NCBI GenBank assembly: GCA_030248195.1
Contig: JASAND010010958.1
Coordinates: 1 to 64,000 of the forward strand
Length of the DNA stretch: 64,000 nt
Direction: 5' to 3'
DNA from: Trissonchulus latispiculum
Lineage: Eukaryota; Nematoda; Enoplea; Enoplida; Ironidae
The position numbers and the translations under genes were made by a program. The notes under the pieces are model-generated. The model was not told the DNA's origin and made no database searches. It was given only the letters and a program-made list of their open reading frames with translations. This document shows, piece after piece, positions 13,208 through 26,605 of the stretch; position 1 is the first letter of the stretch; each line of letters opens with the position of its first letter.

Positions 13208-15002
13208 TAGTGTTGGGCGTTGGCCGGATTTTTCGTCGGCCAAGCCAACTTTGGACGTTGGCCAGCCAACAGCCAATGACCGGCCAACGTGCAGTTTTAA
13301 GCCCAGATGGGAATGTTTCCTGCAAACCCTGAAACATTGCTAAAATTTAGCGTTTTTCTTTAGTTTAGAGTTGGATCCAATTGTCCGGCAAACTATCGGA
13401 AGACGGTCTTCTCACATTTCTTTGTATGTATTATGGTAATGATATTCGTTGATACATTATGCTAACGTGGGTACAATAAGCCTGAAGCATTATGGAATAA
13501 TATATAATATTCGTCGTTACACATATGCTGTACTGTAGTGATGTGGATCGGATTGGATCGGCAGCTAAAATCACCTACCGATCCGATCCGCCAATTGCCC
13601 GGCGATCCGATCCGATCCAGCCCCGGATCGGACCGATCCGATCCGATCCGACCATAATTTAAATTTTCACTTGTAGACTCTTAAACTCACTCATAAACTT
13701 TCTATATATTTTTAGCATGTTCCTTCCCATTAGTTTGCAAAACTCATGATCAGACTTCGCATGTGACTCGTATTGAATAATTCTGAAAGTCCGTATCAGA
13801 AACTGCAGCTGCAGAATGATGTGTGTTACTTTTGAAAAACAACGATTTGCTTTGTTTTGGGAGTTTAAAACTTAGTGAGAGCTATATAAAAGATAGTGAG
13901 AAGAGGAGATAAAATTGAACTCGGGTATTTAACGAAAAATGTGCGTACAAACTTTGATAGTCCTATTGGAAGCTTAGTTTAATATACTTATAAGCAATAA
14001 AGTTTTAAAATTGTTCGGAAATGGAGACTACCTTGAAAATCAGGAAAAATCCGGAGTCTAAGTTTTTCTGTACGGGAAATCTAAAAAATTCGAAGACTTG
14101 CTAGAATTTATGCCCACGGAAATTTAATTTCCGTGATCAAAGATCTGGGTCCGAGCATTTTTGCTTTTACAATTTTCGTTTTTTCAAAATTTCCAGATTT
14201 TGATTTTATTAAATCTCACAGTATGGTTATTTAAAAGCTCTTTATGCGATCTGATCACGTTTTGTAATACAATCATTTCCCATAAGTGCACTCGATGATT
14301 CCCAAATCGCAAAAACAGGATTTTCCGGATGTAATATTTTGCATTACCAGCACTTATGGGTAGTACTCGAAAGGTCTTGGCGAGCTGAACAGCTTTTGTA
14401 ATACAACTAGATTCCAGAAATGCGCCCTGTTTTCGAAATTTACGAAAACGTCCCTGTCTAAGAACAGTGAATTCTAGAAATTGGTACAATTCCAGCTCAT
14501 AATTAGGTTTTAACTAATACCCTATAAGTCAAATGTAAGTGCAAAAATACGCATCTGAAACAACACTATTCGATCAGGGATACAAAATCTTGAACGTGCT
14601 ACAGTTTCAAAAAAATCAAATTTTTCATAAATTAAAAAGACTAATACTACATATTAGTTTTCGTGATTCAAAAATTTTATTACTTTGCGAGAATGCGGTA
14701 CCCTTCCGCATATTATTTTTTACTTGCAAACTCTTAACATAACGTAAACCGTAGAAAGAGCGCACAACAAAAACCAGTTTTTTGCAAGTGCGACCTGAAA
14801 ATCAATAAGTCTAAGCTAGGCCAACGACCCAACGGACTGCAAACAGCCAATGGCCAATTGGCCGGCCGGCCAACGGCCAATTGGCCCAGAAATTCTGGGC
14901 CAACGGCCAATGGCTTGGCCGGCCAACGCCAACAGTAATCAGAAGCCTTTGGTAATTATAATTGGCCTGGCCGATGAAAAATCCGGCCAACGCCCAACAC
15001 TA
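13208..15002. mobile_element. hAT-like composite with GGCCAAC array
   Basis: It begins TAGTGTTGGGCGTTGGCCGG at 13208 and ends with the complement at 15002. Clusters of GGCCAATGGCCGGCC lie just inside both ends (13215-13290, 14815-14935). The middle carries a second repeat type (GGATCGG array at 13536-13655) and the end of a CTGAAAC-type element near 14550. The outer 8 bases do not match, so more than one insertion or a rearrangement is involved. Confidence 0.5.
13536..13655. repeat. GGATC/GATCC array with TAGTGATG end (left arm only)
   Basis: TAGTGATGTGGATCGG is followed by many copies of GATCCGATCC. The right arm reads straight through the flank (ACATATGCTG near 60080) without it. The same array type, with a TAGTGTGTGGATCGG start, is at 32411-32530. 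Confidence 0.6.
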
Positions 15003-15842
15003 CTAACTGATACATTTAATGATTTATGTACTGGGACCTTGCCCTGTCCCAGGCTCGGTGGTCAAGGTCATGCCCCGCTGCAGATCGCCAAAATTTAGGG
15101 TCAAAATTGTTAAATTTTTACAGATCATTAGTTTTCTCATCGATTTGTGCAAGGCGAAGGCAAATTTCACTGACCCTTGTGGCAGACACTTTGGGCATGT
15201 ACCTCTTGTGGAAGCAATTTTGCCTGAACGCTGTTTTGTTAGCTAATTAAAGAACCACAAAACAAAACAAAGATTAATGTGGACTATATTAATAAAATTA
15301 AGCCAGTAACATTGTAGACTGTCGTGGCATAGAAATAAGAAGTACAAGAGCATTGTGTCAGGTTACATATAAAAGTGCATTATTTTCATATACGGACCGC
15401 CTTGTTATGCCCGACTGACCTGATTGTGGGACTCATCAGGGGCTTACAATCAGGTTGTTTTAGTGATTAAATTAACCACCCATTTTTTGATAAAGTCGTT
15501 TCGTCCCCTGGCGACCAACTCCAGGTCCAGACATACGTGATGTTAGAAGCACGCATACAATTTTACGCAAAGCTATGCTTATTTTACAATAAGTTTACGC
15601 TATTTCATAATTTTTTGCAAATCTAAGTTAAAAGCAGCGATTTAAAATAAAAACAACGTTCCTTGGACGATTTTAGCAAAAAATAACGATTATTTAAAGC
15701 TCTGGCGAAGACGAAAAATTTTCTGAAATCTGAACCTGGAAGCTTTCTTGTGGGCGATTTTTACCCCTTCCATAGCTTTCTACGCAATAGCAATTAAGGT
15801 ACTCTTTGTGGGGAATTCGCAGAGGGCCGAAATAGAGATGAT

Positions 15843-15950
15843 GACGAGCCGGACTTCTACGGCTCGGCTCGTGGTCATACCCGGCTCGGCTCGGCTAGCG
15901 AGAAAATCAGGTCCGCTCGGCTCGCGGTCATACCCGGCTCGGCTCTCCAA
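15843..15950. repeat. CGGCTCGGCTCG array
   Basis: Short-period array of GGCTCGGCTCG with two CGGTCATACCCGGCTCGG-like units. It is shared with the right arm at 51465-51552, so it predates the split of the arms. Confidence 0.65.
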
Positions 15951-17694
15951 GTTTTTCGTCTGATTACATTCTATTTTATTTCGTTTAGTTCCATGTTTTG
16001 AAATTTCTTATTTAAAGAGTACTGGTAAAAAATTTAGGTTTCAAGGTTGTATTAATAACTTGAGCCGTACTTGAATTGAATCATCCCCATACACGAATCT
16101 GACTTGCATACTGTCAGCAAATATTTACAAAACACATGATTAAAACATTTGTTAAAAGACTATTTTACGCAATGTTTAAAAATCACCTAGGGCAGGGCAC
16201 TGCTTGATATAATCTTGGTTTGCTTGATTCGGCGGTAACCAACTGCTCATATACCAAAAATAAGAAAAATTTACTACAAAAATTAAAGTACAATAACAAA
16301 AACTAGCTTTGACAACACGCGGTCAGACAAGACTGATAAAATGTTATAATACCGATAAAAGGCAAAAAAGCAACAGACAAGCGCTCTCAAGATAGAATCC
16401 AATCCAATCTCAAAATGATGCAAAATACGTATATATATATATCTTCTGAAAGACAGTCTGATACTTAGTACCACAAAGATAAACTCACACAATAAGTTGC
16501 AGCACACAAAGTCTGAGCTTACAATAAAGACTCGATCCTGAAGCAAAAACAAATTCGTTTAAAACACAGATTCAAATTGTCTCAAATCTAAAAAAGTCAA
16601 AGAATATACCCACTTTTATGTTCATAAAATGGTATACTGCAGGATGAGTTACCAAGATTTTTAAACTGTCAATATAATCTGCCAGGACCAATTACTGTTC
16701 TACTGTATTTCACAGCAAATCAAACAAGGAAAGATCACGGATATTGTAGCATTATGTAACAATAATATAATAAATGAACCAACATAGTTTATATACACGA
16801 TCTTAAGTGCTACAAATTACACAATCAGTACTCACAAGAAATAGTATTACCAGCAAATCATATACATACCTACATACTGACCACAGTGACGTCAATCAAA
16901 TAAAAATTAAAGTGAGCAAAACCATATTTCTAGTTTCCTAAAGATCTGTATATGTACAAAATTTCATCTGAAAAATATCGATTCTATCGACTACAGCTGT
17001 AAACATACCCAAACAATATCTACAAACGATACGTAGCGCCCAAATCTGACACAGCAATTATGATACAGTATAAATACGTACCATTTGAACGCATAATAAA
17101 ACACCAGTAGGAAAAAGTCAAATAAATAAAACGTATAAAAACAGAGCCATTAAAGGTAGGTATGAAAAAAGCGGAGTTTTTTGCACAGCATTCAATTTTT
17201 CGTTCTATAACATCGAAACTCCACTGTAATTCAATTCTCTGTCAAAGAATATGTATATACAAACAAAGTGTCAATGACAAATTTCAGGTCTGATAAAAAA
17301 AGTACACAGGCAGCCAACCATCTGTAATTATGTAGGATGTTTTCCATTATCATCATCGTCTAAAAAAAGAAATTGAAAAAAAGCGTTGTTCCGTATCATA
17401 AATCCAATTATACACACATATACACCACCAACATCTGTTGAACAGACAACAAAAAAGCGTACAAATATATAATAGGAAGAACTATGCACAATTCTCCAGA
17501 TCTCTAGAATCACAATTCAAAACAGAAAAGATATAACTATACAACAAATACATAAGTAATATATATCATGTACAATATATACTTATATGGTGGTGCAAAT
17601 ACAGAAGTGCTTTTGTTTTCTATTAAAAACCCAATTCTTATTTTATACTTTAGGGCAATACATTATGTCGTTTACTAAAATCATGTAATTTAAA

Positions 17695-17700
17695 TTTATT
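17695..17700 (-). promoter_or_regulatory. candidate Dab polyadenylation signal (left copy)
   Basis: TTTATT on +, that is AATAAA in the sense of Dab, about 855 bases after the stop. Conserved in the right arm as AATAAA at 49635-49640. Confidence 0.35.
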
Positions 17701-18555
17701 GCTCGAAACCAAAAAAGATGGAAAATAACAGCCATTAAAACGTTCTATTTTCGCATGCGTCAGCCATGTAATAACAATACCAGATCAGAAGATGAAGAAA
17801 ATGTATATACATAAATACAAATTTTAAAGATTAGTATGTATGTACGTACCTAAGGATTATAAACGTATATAACAGAAAAATCAGGTCTCAATGCATATTA
17901 TGGCCACATACGTAATGTAATACACAAAAAAACGAGGGAAAGGAAGCGAAGGACATAAAATTGTATGTAGAGAATAATTGCAATAAATATAATAATATGA
18001 ATACACTTTACAATAATACATAATATTTATAAATCTGGAAGAAAGTCTGACAAAGGCGTCAAAAACACGTAAATGATAAATTGCATCTACAAGCAAAATG
18101 CACATTATATTGGAACGTGTGCGTTACAAGATTGCATTAAGTATAATCTGCATACAGATAATGTACATCGAAAACAAAAGGATCAATTAAGTAAAAAATA
18201 GTACATGCAATGCAAAATAGATTGGAACTTTGTCAACTTTATATATTTTCAAATATTTTGTAAACAACAATGAAAAGTCGCAAAAGATGTAAGCTATATA
18301 ACTAAATCTGGATGAGTTCGAAGCCAGGAAATTCAAGGGAAATGTATGCACAAAATAAGTATTTGTAGTAGTAAGTAAAGTTACATAAGTCCATTGTTAC
18401 GTAAGTATATGTTAAAGGTATAAATCTTCTGCAGCAAAAAATCACTTCCCGATTATTCTCTCTGGATCTGCCTACTTTCTTCTTCATGGCGGACTGATGG
18501 TAAAGTTTGAGTTACAATATCAGTGTCATCAAGTGCGTCAAAAGTGACGCCAGAA

Positions 18556-20262
18556 TTAGCTAAAAAATGCATCATTGAAAGGATCATCACCGGTAGCCTT
18601 CACTGCCCTACTGCCCAGATCAACCGGAGCTGGAGTGTTCGTATTGCCTCCCGCGGCGGGCAGAACCGGGAACATCCCTTTGCCCGGAGTGGGGAGGGCA
18701 GTGCCTTTTGGCCGAGGTCTCTCCGTACCGCCTGTTGTTCCCACCACCGATCCATGACCGTTGCTGCTGAAAGGAGATGGACCGCCATTTCCCATCGGAC
18801 TGATCCCTCCACCACCTTGTCTGGGTGGGATAGGCGGTGGCTGAACAGCTCCGGCTGATCCGAATCCACCCGGGAATCCCATGCCGCTGGCAGATATGGG
18901 GGGTGGCGGAGTGCTGGTGACGGCCGAAGATCCAGGTCCACCAAATAGACCAGCATTGGTTCCCCAGTCGATACCATTGGTATTACTGGTTGTAGCAGGG
19001 GCGGCCATAAACGGAGGCAGAGAGGGTGGGGTCCCGTATGGCATGCCATGCTGACCATTCTGTGGCTGTTGTGGAGGTTGAAAGAAGCCAACATCACCCA
19101 CAGGATTCTGATTCCCATAGGTAAATCCAGTCGTCGTAGTCTGAACCATTGGATGCGGCATCACAGGCGATACCAAGCTGGCTAACGACGAGGAAGGTGG
19201 CCCCGGCTGCGGTTGAAGCATCCCAGCAGCACCATCCATCCCACCAAATCCACCCGACTGAGCAAAGGGATTGGCTGGTGAGGGCTGAACCTGGGGCTGA
19301 TGGGAGAATCCGTTCGTCCCACCTCCACCGCCAGGAGCCGGAGGATAGACAGAATCCGTCTGAAACATCAGTGGACTGGGGGAAGACTGATGAAAGTCCA
19401 CCAGCTGGCCACCGGCGCCGCTGCCAGCTGTGGTCAGTGGCGGAGCGTTGGAACTGGCCATCAGCTCGGCCAGGGCAGCCTCAGCCCGGCTGGCGTTGGG
19501 CGTCTGCTCGTACTGGGCCAGCCGTTTTTTGGGCGGATTTTTCACATCGTAGAAGGGATCAATTTTGACGGTCTGTGGAGGTGTGGCACTGAGCTTATCA
19601 ATATCCTTGACCAGACAATTGAAGGCTTCATCCACGGTGCTGGGCAGGGGTTTTCGAGGCGGCCCACCCATCAAGGCTCCCACTCCGCTCACATCAAAGG
19701 GATCATCAACTGACTTGCTCAGAGGCTGTTGATGTTGTTGCTGCTGTGGATCCAACAAAAGACCAGAGCCTCCGCCAAAGTCATTGCCCATACCAAAAGG
19801 ATCAGTGGTAGAAACGACGCCAACCTCACCACCAGCACCACTGCCGCCAAAGATATCCAAAGGAGCCGACTTCCCGGTCGCTACAGGAGGCTGTCCGGAG
19901 GCCACAGCAGACCGGCTGTTGGGCTGAGGTGGCGGCGGCTGGATCTGAAAGGTGGCCGGAGCGCCGCCAGGCGGAACAGACGGCTGAGCAGCGGTCACTG
20001 ACTGAGTCCCGTCCCAAGAGTGCTCGCCGGAAGCCGTGAAATCTGATAGATGGCTGAATGATTGGCTCATGGTGGAGAGACCAGAGTCGGAAGGAGGATG
20101 AGCCACAGAGGAACCACCCATCTGTTGACCGCTAAAGCTACTACCAAAGACAAACGGACCCCCACCACTCCCGGGGACTCCGCCCACACCTGCACTCCCG
20201 GGTGCCGCTGAACCGGAACGAAACAGATCGTGCGAGCCCGACAGATCAAGGAAGGGATCGCT
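18556..20262 (-). CDS. Dab: Dab last exon: endocytic tail (left copy)
   Basis: A single exon of 568 codons plus stop, acceptor TTTTTCAG, stop TAA at 18556-18558. It is low in complexity, rich in Gly, Pro, Ser and Gln. It carries five DPF motifs ([34 protein letters not shown]), which in Dab2 bind the AP2 alpha-appendage, and one NPF (NPFAQ), which binds EH domains such as those of Eps15. A PxPxxPPRQG-like proline patch ([11 protein letters not shown]) could bind SH3 domains. FLDLS resembles a weak clathrin box. A more ordered block, [14 protein letters not shown] to [12 protein letters not shown], lies near the middle. It differs from the right copy at seven residues and has no indel. Confidence 0.88.
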   Translation of the reverse strand, partial: SDPFLDLSGSHDLFRSGSAAPGSAGVGGVPGSGGGPFVFGSSFSGQQMGGSSVAHPPSDSGLSTMSQSFSHLSDFTASGEHSWDGTQSVTAAQPSVPPGGAPATFQIQPPPPQPNSRSAVASGQPPVATGKSAPLDIFGGSGAGGEVGVVSTTDPFGMGNDFGGGSGLLLDPQQQQHQQPLSKSVDDPFDVSGVGALMGGPPRKPLPSTVDEAFNCLVKDIDKLSATPPQTVKIDPFYDVKNPPKKRLAQYEQTPNASRAEAALAELMASSNAPPLTTAGSGAGGQLVDFHQSSPSPLMFQTDSVYPPAPGGGGGTNGFSHQPQVQPSPANPFAQSGGFGGMDGAAGMLQPQPGPPSSSLASLVSPVMPHPMVQTTTTGFTYGNQNPVGDVGFFQPPQQPQNGQHGMPYGTPPSLPPFMAAPATTSNTNGIDWGTNAGLFGGPGSSAVTSTPPPPISASGMGFPGGFGSAGAVQPPPIPPRQGGGGISPMGNGGPSPFSSNGHGSVVGTTGGTERPRPKGTALPTPGKGMFPVLPAAGGNTNTPAPVDLGSRAVKATGDDPFNDAFFS

Positions 20263-23200
20263 CTGAAAAAGGAAACGGAAACAACGCTGTAGTAATCGTA
20301 TTAAACAAATTCAAAGAGAAAGGAGGTCATAAAGACATAATGAAAAACGCCTGCCTGCAGTCACTAAGGCCGTAGCCTTAGTCCGAACAGGAGAGAGCTA
20401 ATGGGCGCTGTGAGCGCTCTTTCCCAGAGAGAACTAATCTCTGGAACCAACAACCACCAGGCAGGAGCTCACAGCGCCCAGGGTAAGAGCGCTCACAGCG
20501 CCCATTGGCTCTCTCTCCTGCTCGGGCTAAAGCTACGGCCTTAGTGACTGCAGGCAGGCGTTTTTCATTATTTCTTTATGATTAATGCCTTGTATCGTTT
20601 GTCGATCAGCCTGCTGGCCAGTGGCCAGCGTTTACTTCATTTTCTTGACGTAGAGAGAGGAGGTGTTATACGCTCCCTGGAGTTTATGAATACTATGCTC
20701 GCTGCTTACTCTTTCGAATGTACTCAGTTGAGGCGTAATCACACCTACTCTCCGTTTACGATGCTGTTGCTGCAAAAGATTGTTTTTATTTTCCTGGAAC
20801 TTAAAGTTGTCTTTTATCAAGCCAAGTCTTTTACCACCCTTTACCAAATTGTCTAGATTTCACGACTCAACTTCTGTCTGGTTTAGTAGTTCCGAGGATA
20901 GATTAGAAATACTGGCTAGTTTAGTGGAGCTAGACAGTTTTTAGAGCAGTTTGAAAACAATGTTTCTAGGAGATATCTGCAACCTGATCCGAATTTAGCT
21001 ACTGCTTGCATCTCCTATCCTTGCAAACGGAAATGAAAGTGTCCTGTCTACTTACCCAAACAAGGAAAATTAGAATATTCTGGCTGCAGCATCACAGCAC
21101 AGTGTTACGGAGAGAGAGTAGCTTATTTCCGAATTTACTAATAAATCAAATTAGAAACTCCTGTCAACTAAAAATGACTACAAACCTTGCTGGTTTGTAT
21201 GGGAGGCGAATCAAGCCAACTGTTGGAAGGATCTCCATTTTGAGCACGATCCTCTTCAAACTGTTTCCAGGTAGAATCTACATTATCCATTCCCTAAACA
21301 GAAAAACGGCAATGTACACATTAAACGAGCACTTGTCAAAGCCGTTAAGATAAAACTTGGTAACCAAAAGTGGAAGGATATTGATTTTTATCATTATCTA
21401 ATTTCAAAAGACTGGAATTACTGAACTAACTAGCTATGCAAGACTGAAGTAAGTATTATACCTACGACCAAGAGTTTATAATACCAAGAGTGAGAAGCTT
21501 GGCCCTTCCTAATGGAAATGGCCTGCGAGATGCTAGGCACATTAAGGCCGAAATCTCGGGAGGGGGGTACCACTTACCATTGTTCAGCATGTATTTATTA
21601 TATGCGTTTGAACTAAAACGCATCAAATTGGCTCATCGCCTACCTTATGTCAAATTTACGTGTATAGCACTGATCAGGATTGCGGTAGCTGAGGCTTTTC
21701 AGTTCGACTGCATATAAACACACGCTTAACACTAAGCGGGAACCCCCCCCCCCCAGATTTCGGGGGGGGGGTCCGCTTATACACGTAAATTTGACATAAG
21801 GTAGGCGATTAGCCAATCAGATGCGTTTTAGTTCAAACGCATCATAAACACATGAAGTGGAACCCCCCCCCCCCGAGATTTCGGCCTTAATGTGCCGAGC
21901 ATCTCGCAGGCCATTTCCATTAGGAAGGGATGGTATTACTCACTTCTCACTCTTGGTATTATAAACTCTTGCTACGACTTAGGAGGTACCGGGACCAAAC
22001 CTGGTTCCGACCGCGGCCAATTTTTTGTTAAGATTTGAATAAAATATTGGAATATCGACTTGAATTAAAGCAACAACACTAACGTTTGTATACCTGAAAT
22101 AATTATGAGCTCTTTATTTTTAAGAAAAGCAGTGAAAATTGTCAATTTGGACCCTCCACCTTCTCAGGTCCCGCCTCCGATAATGGCGGTCCCGGTGCAT
22201 AATATAAAATACCGTCTTGATGTCCTCCAGTTCTTTGGCAAAATCCAACAAATCTGACACAGGTACTTCACCACCCTTGGTTTCTCCGCTGTTGCTCTTA
22301 AACAACCAATAAATCAATAACCAACAAATGTATAGAGAAGTCAAACAGCCATTTACTTCATTTCCTAAACGAATCTTCTACATAGTTAGTCATACTCCGA
22401 AATAGGTGACCGTTTTTACAATTTTCCCCGAAGAATTATATATTTTCTCTTCCCTCTCTACCGAGGATTAGCTAAACAGTTGAGTAACAAAAAGAACACC
22501 CCAGCTAAAATGAGAATGATCCGACTTTTTCAGCTGACATGTTCAAAAGCCATCTCAACGAGCCTTCTTTTTTCATTCCTTTTCTTTCACCCGGAGCAGA
22601 AAAAATGGAAAGCTATCCACTTAAAAATCGCGTTATACACATACCGTAGCATCCTCTTGACACTCAGACGTTTTCTAAAACAGAAAGTGCCAATATAAAG
22701 AACTAATGCACTTGACGCTAACAACTTAGCAAACACAGTAGAAGTGTACTCAGCAAAGTCTAAACAATCTATAAGTATAGTGAAACCTAAGCAAACAGAC
22801 TAAAAGGCTTAACAATATGCTCGAATTATTCATGTATCAAGTATAGGTATCTACGTAGTTTTAAACGAAAATAACCAACATTAAGTTAACCAGTGTATTA
22901 ATATTCTACAACATTGTTTGAAGTCTTAAAAGTTGCCTAAGATTACGAAAATTTTCAATTCGAATCTTGCCAATGTTAGGTATTTTTCTCAAATCGAAGT
23001 TTACTAGGCTATCCCCTACCTCGCATATCTTAGCAAACATCAAACGTATACCACGTACAGTACACAAGCTAGCTAAATACATGAAATGACTACCACGAAC
23101 AAAGCAGAGTCTCTCTTCAAATTTAATAACCCTAGACTACGTGCACGACGTACCTTTTCTTTGGCAAGCTCCATCTGTTTCTGTTTCATCTCAAAGACGG

Positions 23201-26200
23201 TATGAAACATATCTCGAATGGACATAACCAAATGATCTGACTAAACAATAAATAAGCTAACATCATATTTACGTATATTTTAATGAGCTAGAAAACTGAT
23301 ATAGAGAAATGTTGACGGCAAAAAATATTCAGGTTTTAAACTCTCACACTCCAATGCTGACACTTTTTATGTATTGCAAAACGTATAAGTGTAAAGTATG
23401 TATAAGAGAGGAATAAGGACGAATAAGCCTACCTGTGATCACTAATTTTTTCATTAAAAACTTACGTACAAAAACACTTTAGCTAAACACTAGCTATTGA
23501 CTAGTACAGGAACTGGAAGCGCTATGGGAACAGCTTCCTCGACGTTACTGTTACTACGATCACACTGAATATTTTGACAGAACTAAAGAGCTTCTAATTT
23601 ACATTCAATGTGGGCTGTCCAAGTTCACTTGATCCTAAATTTCTACATCTGAAAACGTTAGACAACTTTGCTTTAAACTTAGCTTTTTAACTTCAACTTC
23701 TCTGACAACGAAGAACATAAATTACTGAAACTAACCCAAGCTTAAACAGTAAAATACATTGCTAACAACATGAACGTAAATCAACAAGTCAAAATACACA
23801 CGTCTGTTTGTATACCGTTTTTTCTGTTTTGATGGCGTAAAATTTATGCTTATTTTCCGGGCCACTGTAAACAAAGCCAAAAGCTCGGTTATCGGTAACA
23901 TCTCGGGCGATAAATGCAATCTTGGAGACTGGAAACTTGTGCAAAACCTCCTAAAACATTACAAAAATAACAAACAAAAACTTGTCTACTAAACTCAGTT
24001 TATAAAATTTTACATTGCAACCATTCTGTTGACAGAGTGTAGACAATATACCTATAAAAACAAAAGCTATTTTTTTCATTTATGCCATAACTTCGGTTCA
24101 CCTAGAAATCACATATAACATGGGCTATCTCCAGTTCACCGCAAACGTCAAGCATTTTTGTCGACTTTAATTCATATGCTTTCCTTAGTCTTCACTATAG
24201 CTGCCGGTTTAATCCAATAAACTTGGACAGCCAGGGAGTGTGTCTACAGAGCAATTCTGTATGTACAGAGACTATGAAGGTTAATGTATCACTATACAAT
24301 CCTATCGCAACCAATATATAGAGGGAAGCACGTGCAATCAAAGTTGCAGAGAGATGCGATGCGAGATGACTACAATTCAACCAGTTATTGTTTTTCTGGT
24401 GAAAGAAGGGCTGTTACATAATAATTTGTTCACACTTTTATTCTTCCAATTTGTTTATATGCGTACATATGCCTGCGGTGTATATATGCTTTCTGTACGT
24501 TGTCTATTATTCTCAAGCAGTCTACCATGTCGTACATTATATTGTTAGATTGCACATACACACCCACATAAATATACGAGGTATATACAATGTGTGAAGG
24601 AAAGTTTAAAAATAGTTTAAACGACATTCACTATAACAGTGATAGTTCATGGCAGTGTGAGTGCTTTATGATCAATCATAGACTTAACTGCAAAAGAAAA
24701 ATCGCTTTCAGAATGCAAAAAAGTGGAAAGATTGTCCCACGCATTTCCAAAAAAATAGCACCATAACAACAAGGTTGGGCGGACTACCAAAAGAAACACA
24801 CAGGTTTCGACCCAGCTCCGATTACAATTAATCTGTCTGTACTGTAACATCGATTTAATGTGTTGACTACTTTTGGGAACACAGTTGACCACAACCACAG
24901 TGAAATTTGATAAAACTTTCCTAAAAAACTTCATTTGGCATTCTAAGACCAGCTGCGCAATCCCGCTTCAAAAAATACAATTTCGGCGTTGGGTGCGGCT
25001 TTCGTCTATTGCTGAAAGCTGGATAGTAAAAACTATATGCCAAATAAATTCAGCTCAGCTGTAGATTATTACAAGGGCTAGGTACTTGGCGACAAATTAC
25101 GACATAATGTAATAGCCATCATGCTTCAGTTCATGTGCAACAAGTGGTGTGTCATAGTGTAACATGCGAGCAGTTCACCATTTATTCCAGTGAGCTGTGT
25201 AGCGATTTCAGGAGTTGATGAGGAATTTTTCTTGTAAGCCGACGTTTCTCGTTACAGTGACTTTTTGCTTGAATAACATCAGCAGGTCATAATCTTTTCA
25301 ACAAAAAGCAGAGCAAATGCCAATTTTGAAGGCGTGAAATTTAACGAAAAGAAACCGCCTTTCAAATCAGCAGTTTCTGCAGGTAGTAAATAAAAACATT
25401 CGTATGCTGAGAACTCTCGTCCACGTGTTGTTGTGCAGTAGGTATAGACGCACGTACGCATAAGTTTAGTGATGTCAAAGTCTTGCTTCCCTGTTCCACA
25501 AAATGTGGATAAGTGTATATTTGAAGTGACAAGTTACAGTCCAACAAGCCCTGCAATTTTCTACGCGTGAAGTGCACAGTTAAATGCGACGAATGAAATT
25601 TTACTAATTTCAACAATTTAAACACTAGTATATAACTGACTGCTTTGCAGATGTCAATTGAAAATTGGAAACTAAATGTACACTACACTCTGAGGCGAAA
25701 AGCTGCTGCCATGTCAAACTGTTCAACGGTTGCTCAATGTCAGTGAGAGAACACTACTAAGTTCCGGTAGCAAATAGAAAAAAGTCAAGAAACGCACCCG
25801 ACCCGTGTGCGAACTAATTCAGGATAACTGATTTAAGTCAATAAAATCAAACAGTGCACTACACATACATGGGACTGCTGATCCTTGATTTTCAGTCCAT
25901 CCAAAGATACATTCACCAGAATTCGTGGCTTGTGTTGTCCTGAGGCTTTCACGGCAGCCTTAAAATAACGAATTATATTAAATTAAGCTGCAAGAAAAAG
26001 CACAATCTTTTTTATTCTTCAACAATTGCAGTGAATTAAGCAGGTTTCAAGGAATAAGGAAAACATCAAACAAAGGTAAGCTTCTCCTGGGTCGGGTCGC
26101 TTCCGACACGTCACAGGACTTTAGAAAAGTGACGGTGAAGGTTCGAAGTCAGACCCAGAAGCGTCAACTCAACTGATGACTACCCAATCTCTTATGACCT

Positions 26201-26605
26201 GAAAACCATTCTTCGCTTTCAACTATTGAGTTTCTTTCTTAGTTGAGTAGATTTGTTGAATTATGAATTAGAAAACTAGGAAATAATCTGTTAACTTGTC
26301 AAAATGCCCGTAAAACTATGTCAAATATATTACCATAAAAACTATACACATCGAATATGTGTACATTTCAAAACTTACGTAAATCTATTCATGGGCTACA
26401 TGTGAACAGTGACTGCCAGAACGGCAATCTTAGGTAATCAAACAAAACTGTAACCAAACATCAATTCAGATGAAAATACAACGCACTTTGGCGGCTAGCA
26501 TAGCCTGTTGGCACATCAGATCACCCCTGGCTTCTGAAACATCCTGAATCCCGATCAGTTTGGACCGAAAATCAACACCGTCTCCTTCAAAGCGGAACGG
26601 ATCAT
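18556..26605 (-). CDS. Dab: Disabled (Dab) clathrin adaptor, PTB domain to C-terminus (left copy)
   Basis: Dab proteins bind NPxY tails and phosphoinositides through an N-terminal PTB domain and recruit AP2/clathrin with their C-terminal tail, beneath the plasma membrane. Exons (5' to 3'): 26605-26487, 25958-25869, 23950-23816, 23240-23154, 22674-22645, 22296-22213, 21293-21186, 20262-18556, all with AG acceptors, GT donors and matching phases. The PTB domain spans the first four: [19 protein letters not shown], then [19 protein letters not shown], then [17 protein letters not shown], then [16 protein letters not shown]. These fit the family pattern ([26 protein letters not shown]). About 141 codons of PTB and 642 of linker and tail are present. 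The coding exon upstream of 26605 (phase 1, with the start codon) was not found before the palindrome axis. Confidence 0.88.
20328..20580. mobile_element. 253-bp foldback in the last Dab intron (left arm only)
   Basis: CATAAAGACATAATGAAAAA at 20328 pairs with its complement ending at 20580, with nearly perfect arms of about 100 bp that include GCGCTCACAGCGCCCAT. The right arm lacks it and some flanking bases (near 47050). No coding capacity. Confidence 0.8.
21463..21983. mobile_element. 521-bp foldback with C/G runs in a Dab intron
   Basis: The outer arms pair around AAGAGTTTATAATACC and CCTTCCTAATGGAAATGG, and an inner pair carries CACGTAAATTTGACATAAGG in both orientations. Long C and G runs sit between. 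Present in both arms (right copy about 45905-46390), so it predates the split of the arms. Confidence 0.7.

Larger units (their letters stand above)
11165..18555. other. intergenic region between convergent CDC48 and Dab (left arm)
   Basis: No convincing gene. It holds the CDC48 3' UTR to about 11600, a block absent from the right arm (about 11855-12920) with GGCC-array sequence and a possible solo LTR, hAT-like repeat DNA (13208-15002), a GAGCC array (15843-15950), and about 2.5 kb of AT-rich DNA up to Dab that is well conserved between the arms and probably includes the Dab 3' UTR. Short ORFs here are not conserved between the arms. Confidence 0.6.

Noticed and set aside
18523..19713. Several + strand ORFs of 90-139 residues over the Dab last exon
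   Set aside because: Shadows of the GC-rich Dab tail on the opposite strand; no splice or family support, and the same shadows appear over the right copy.
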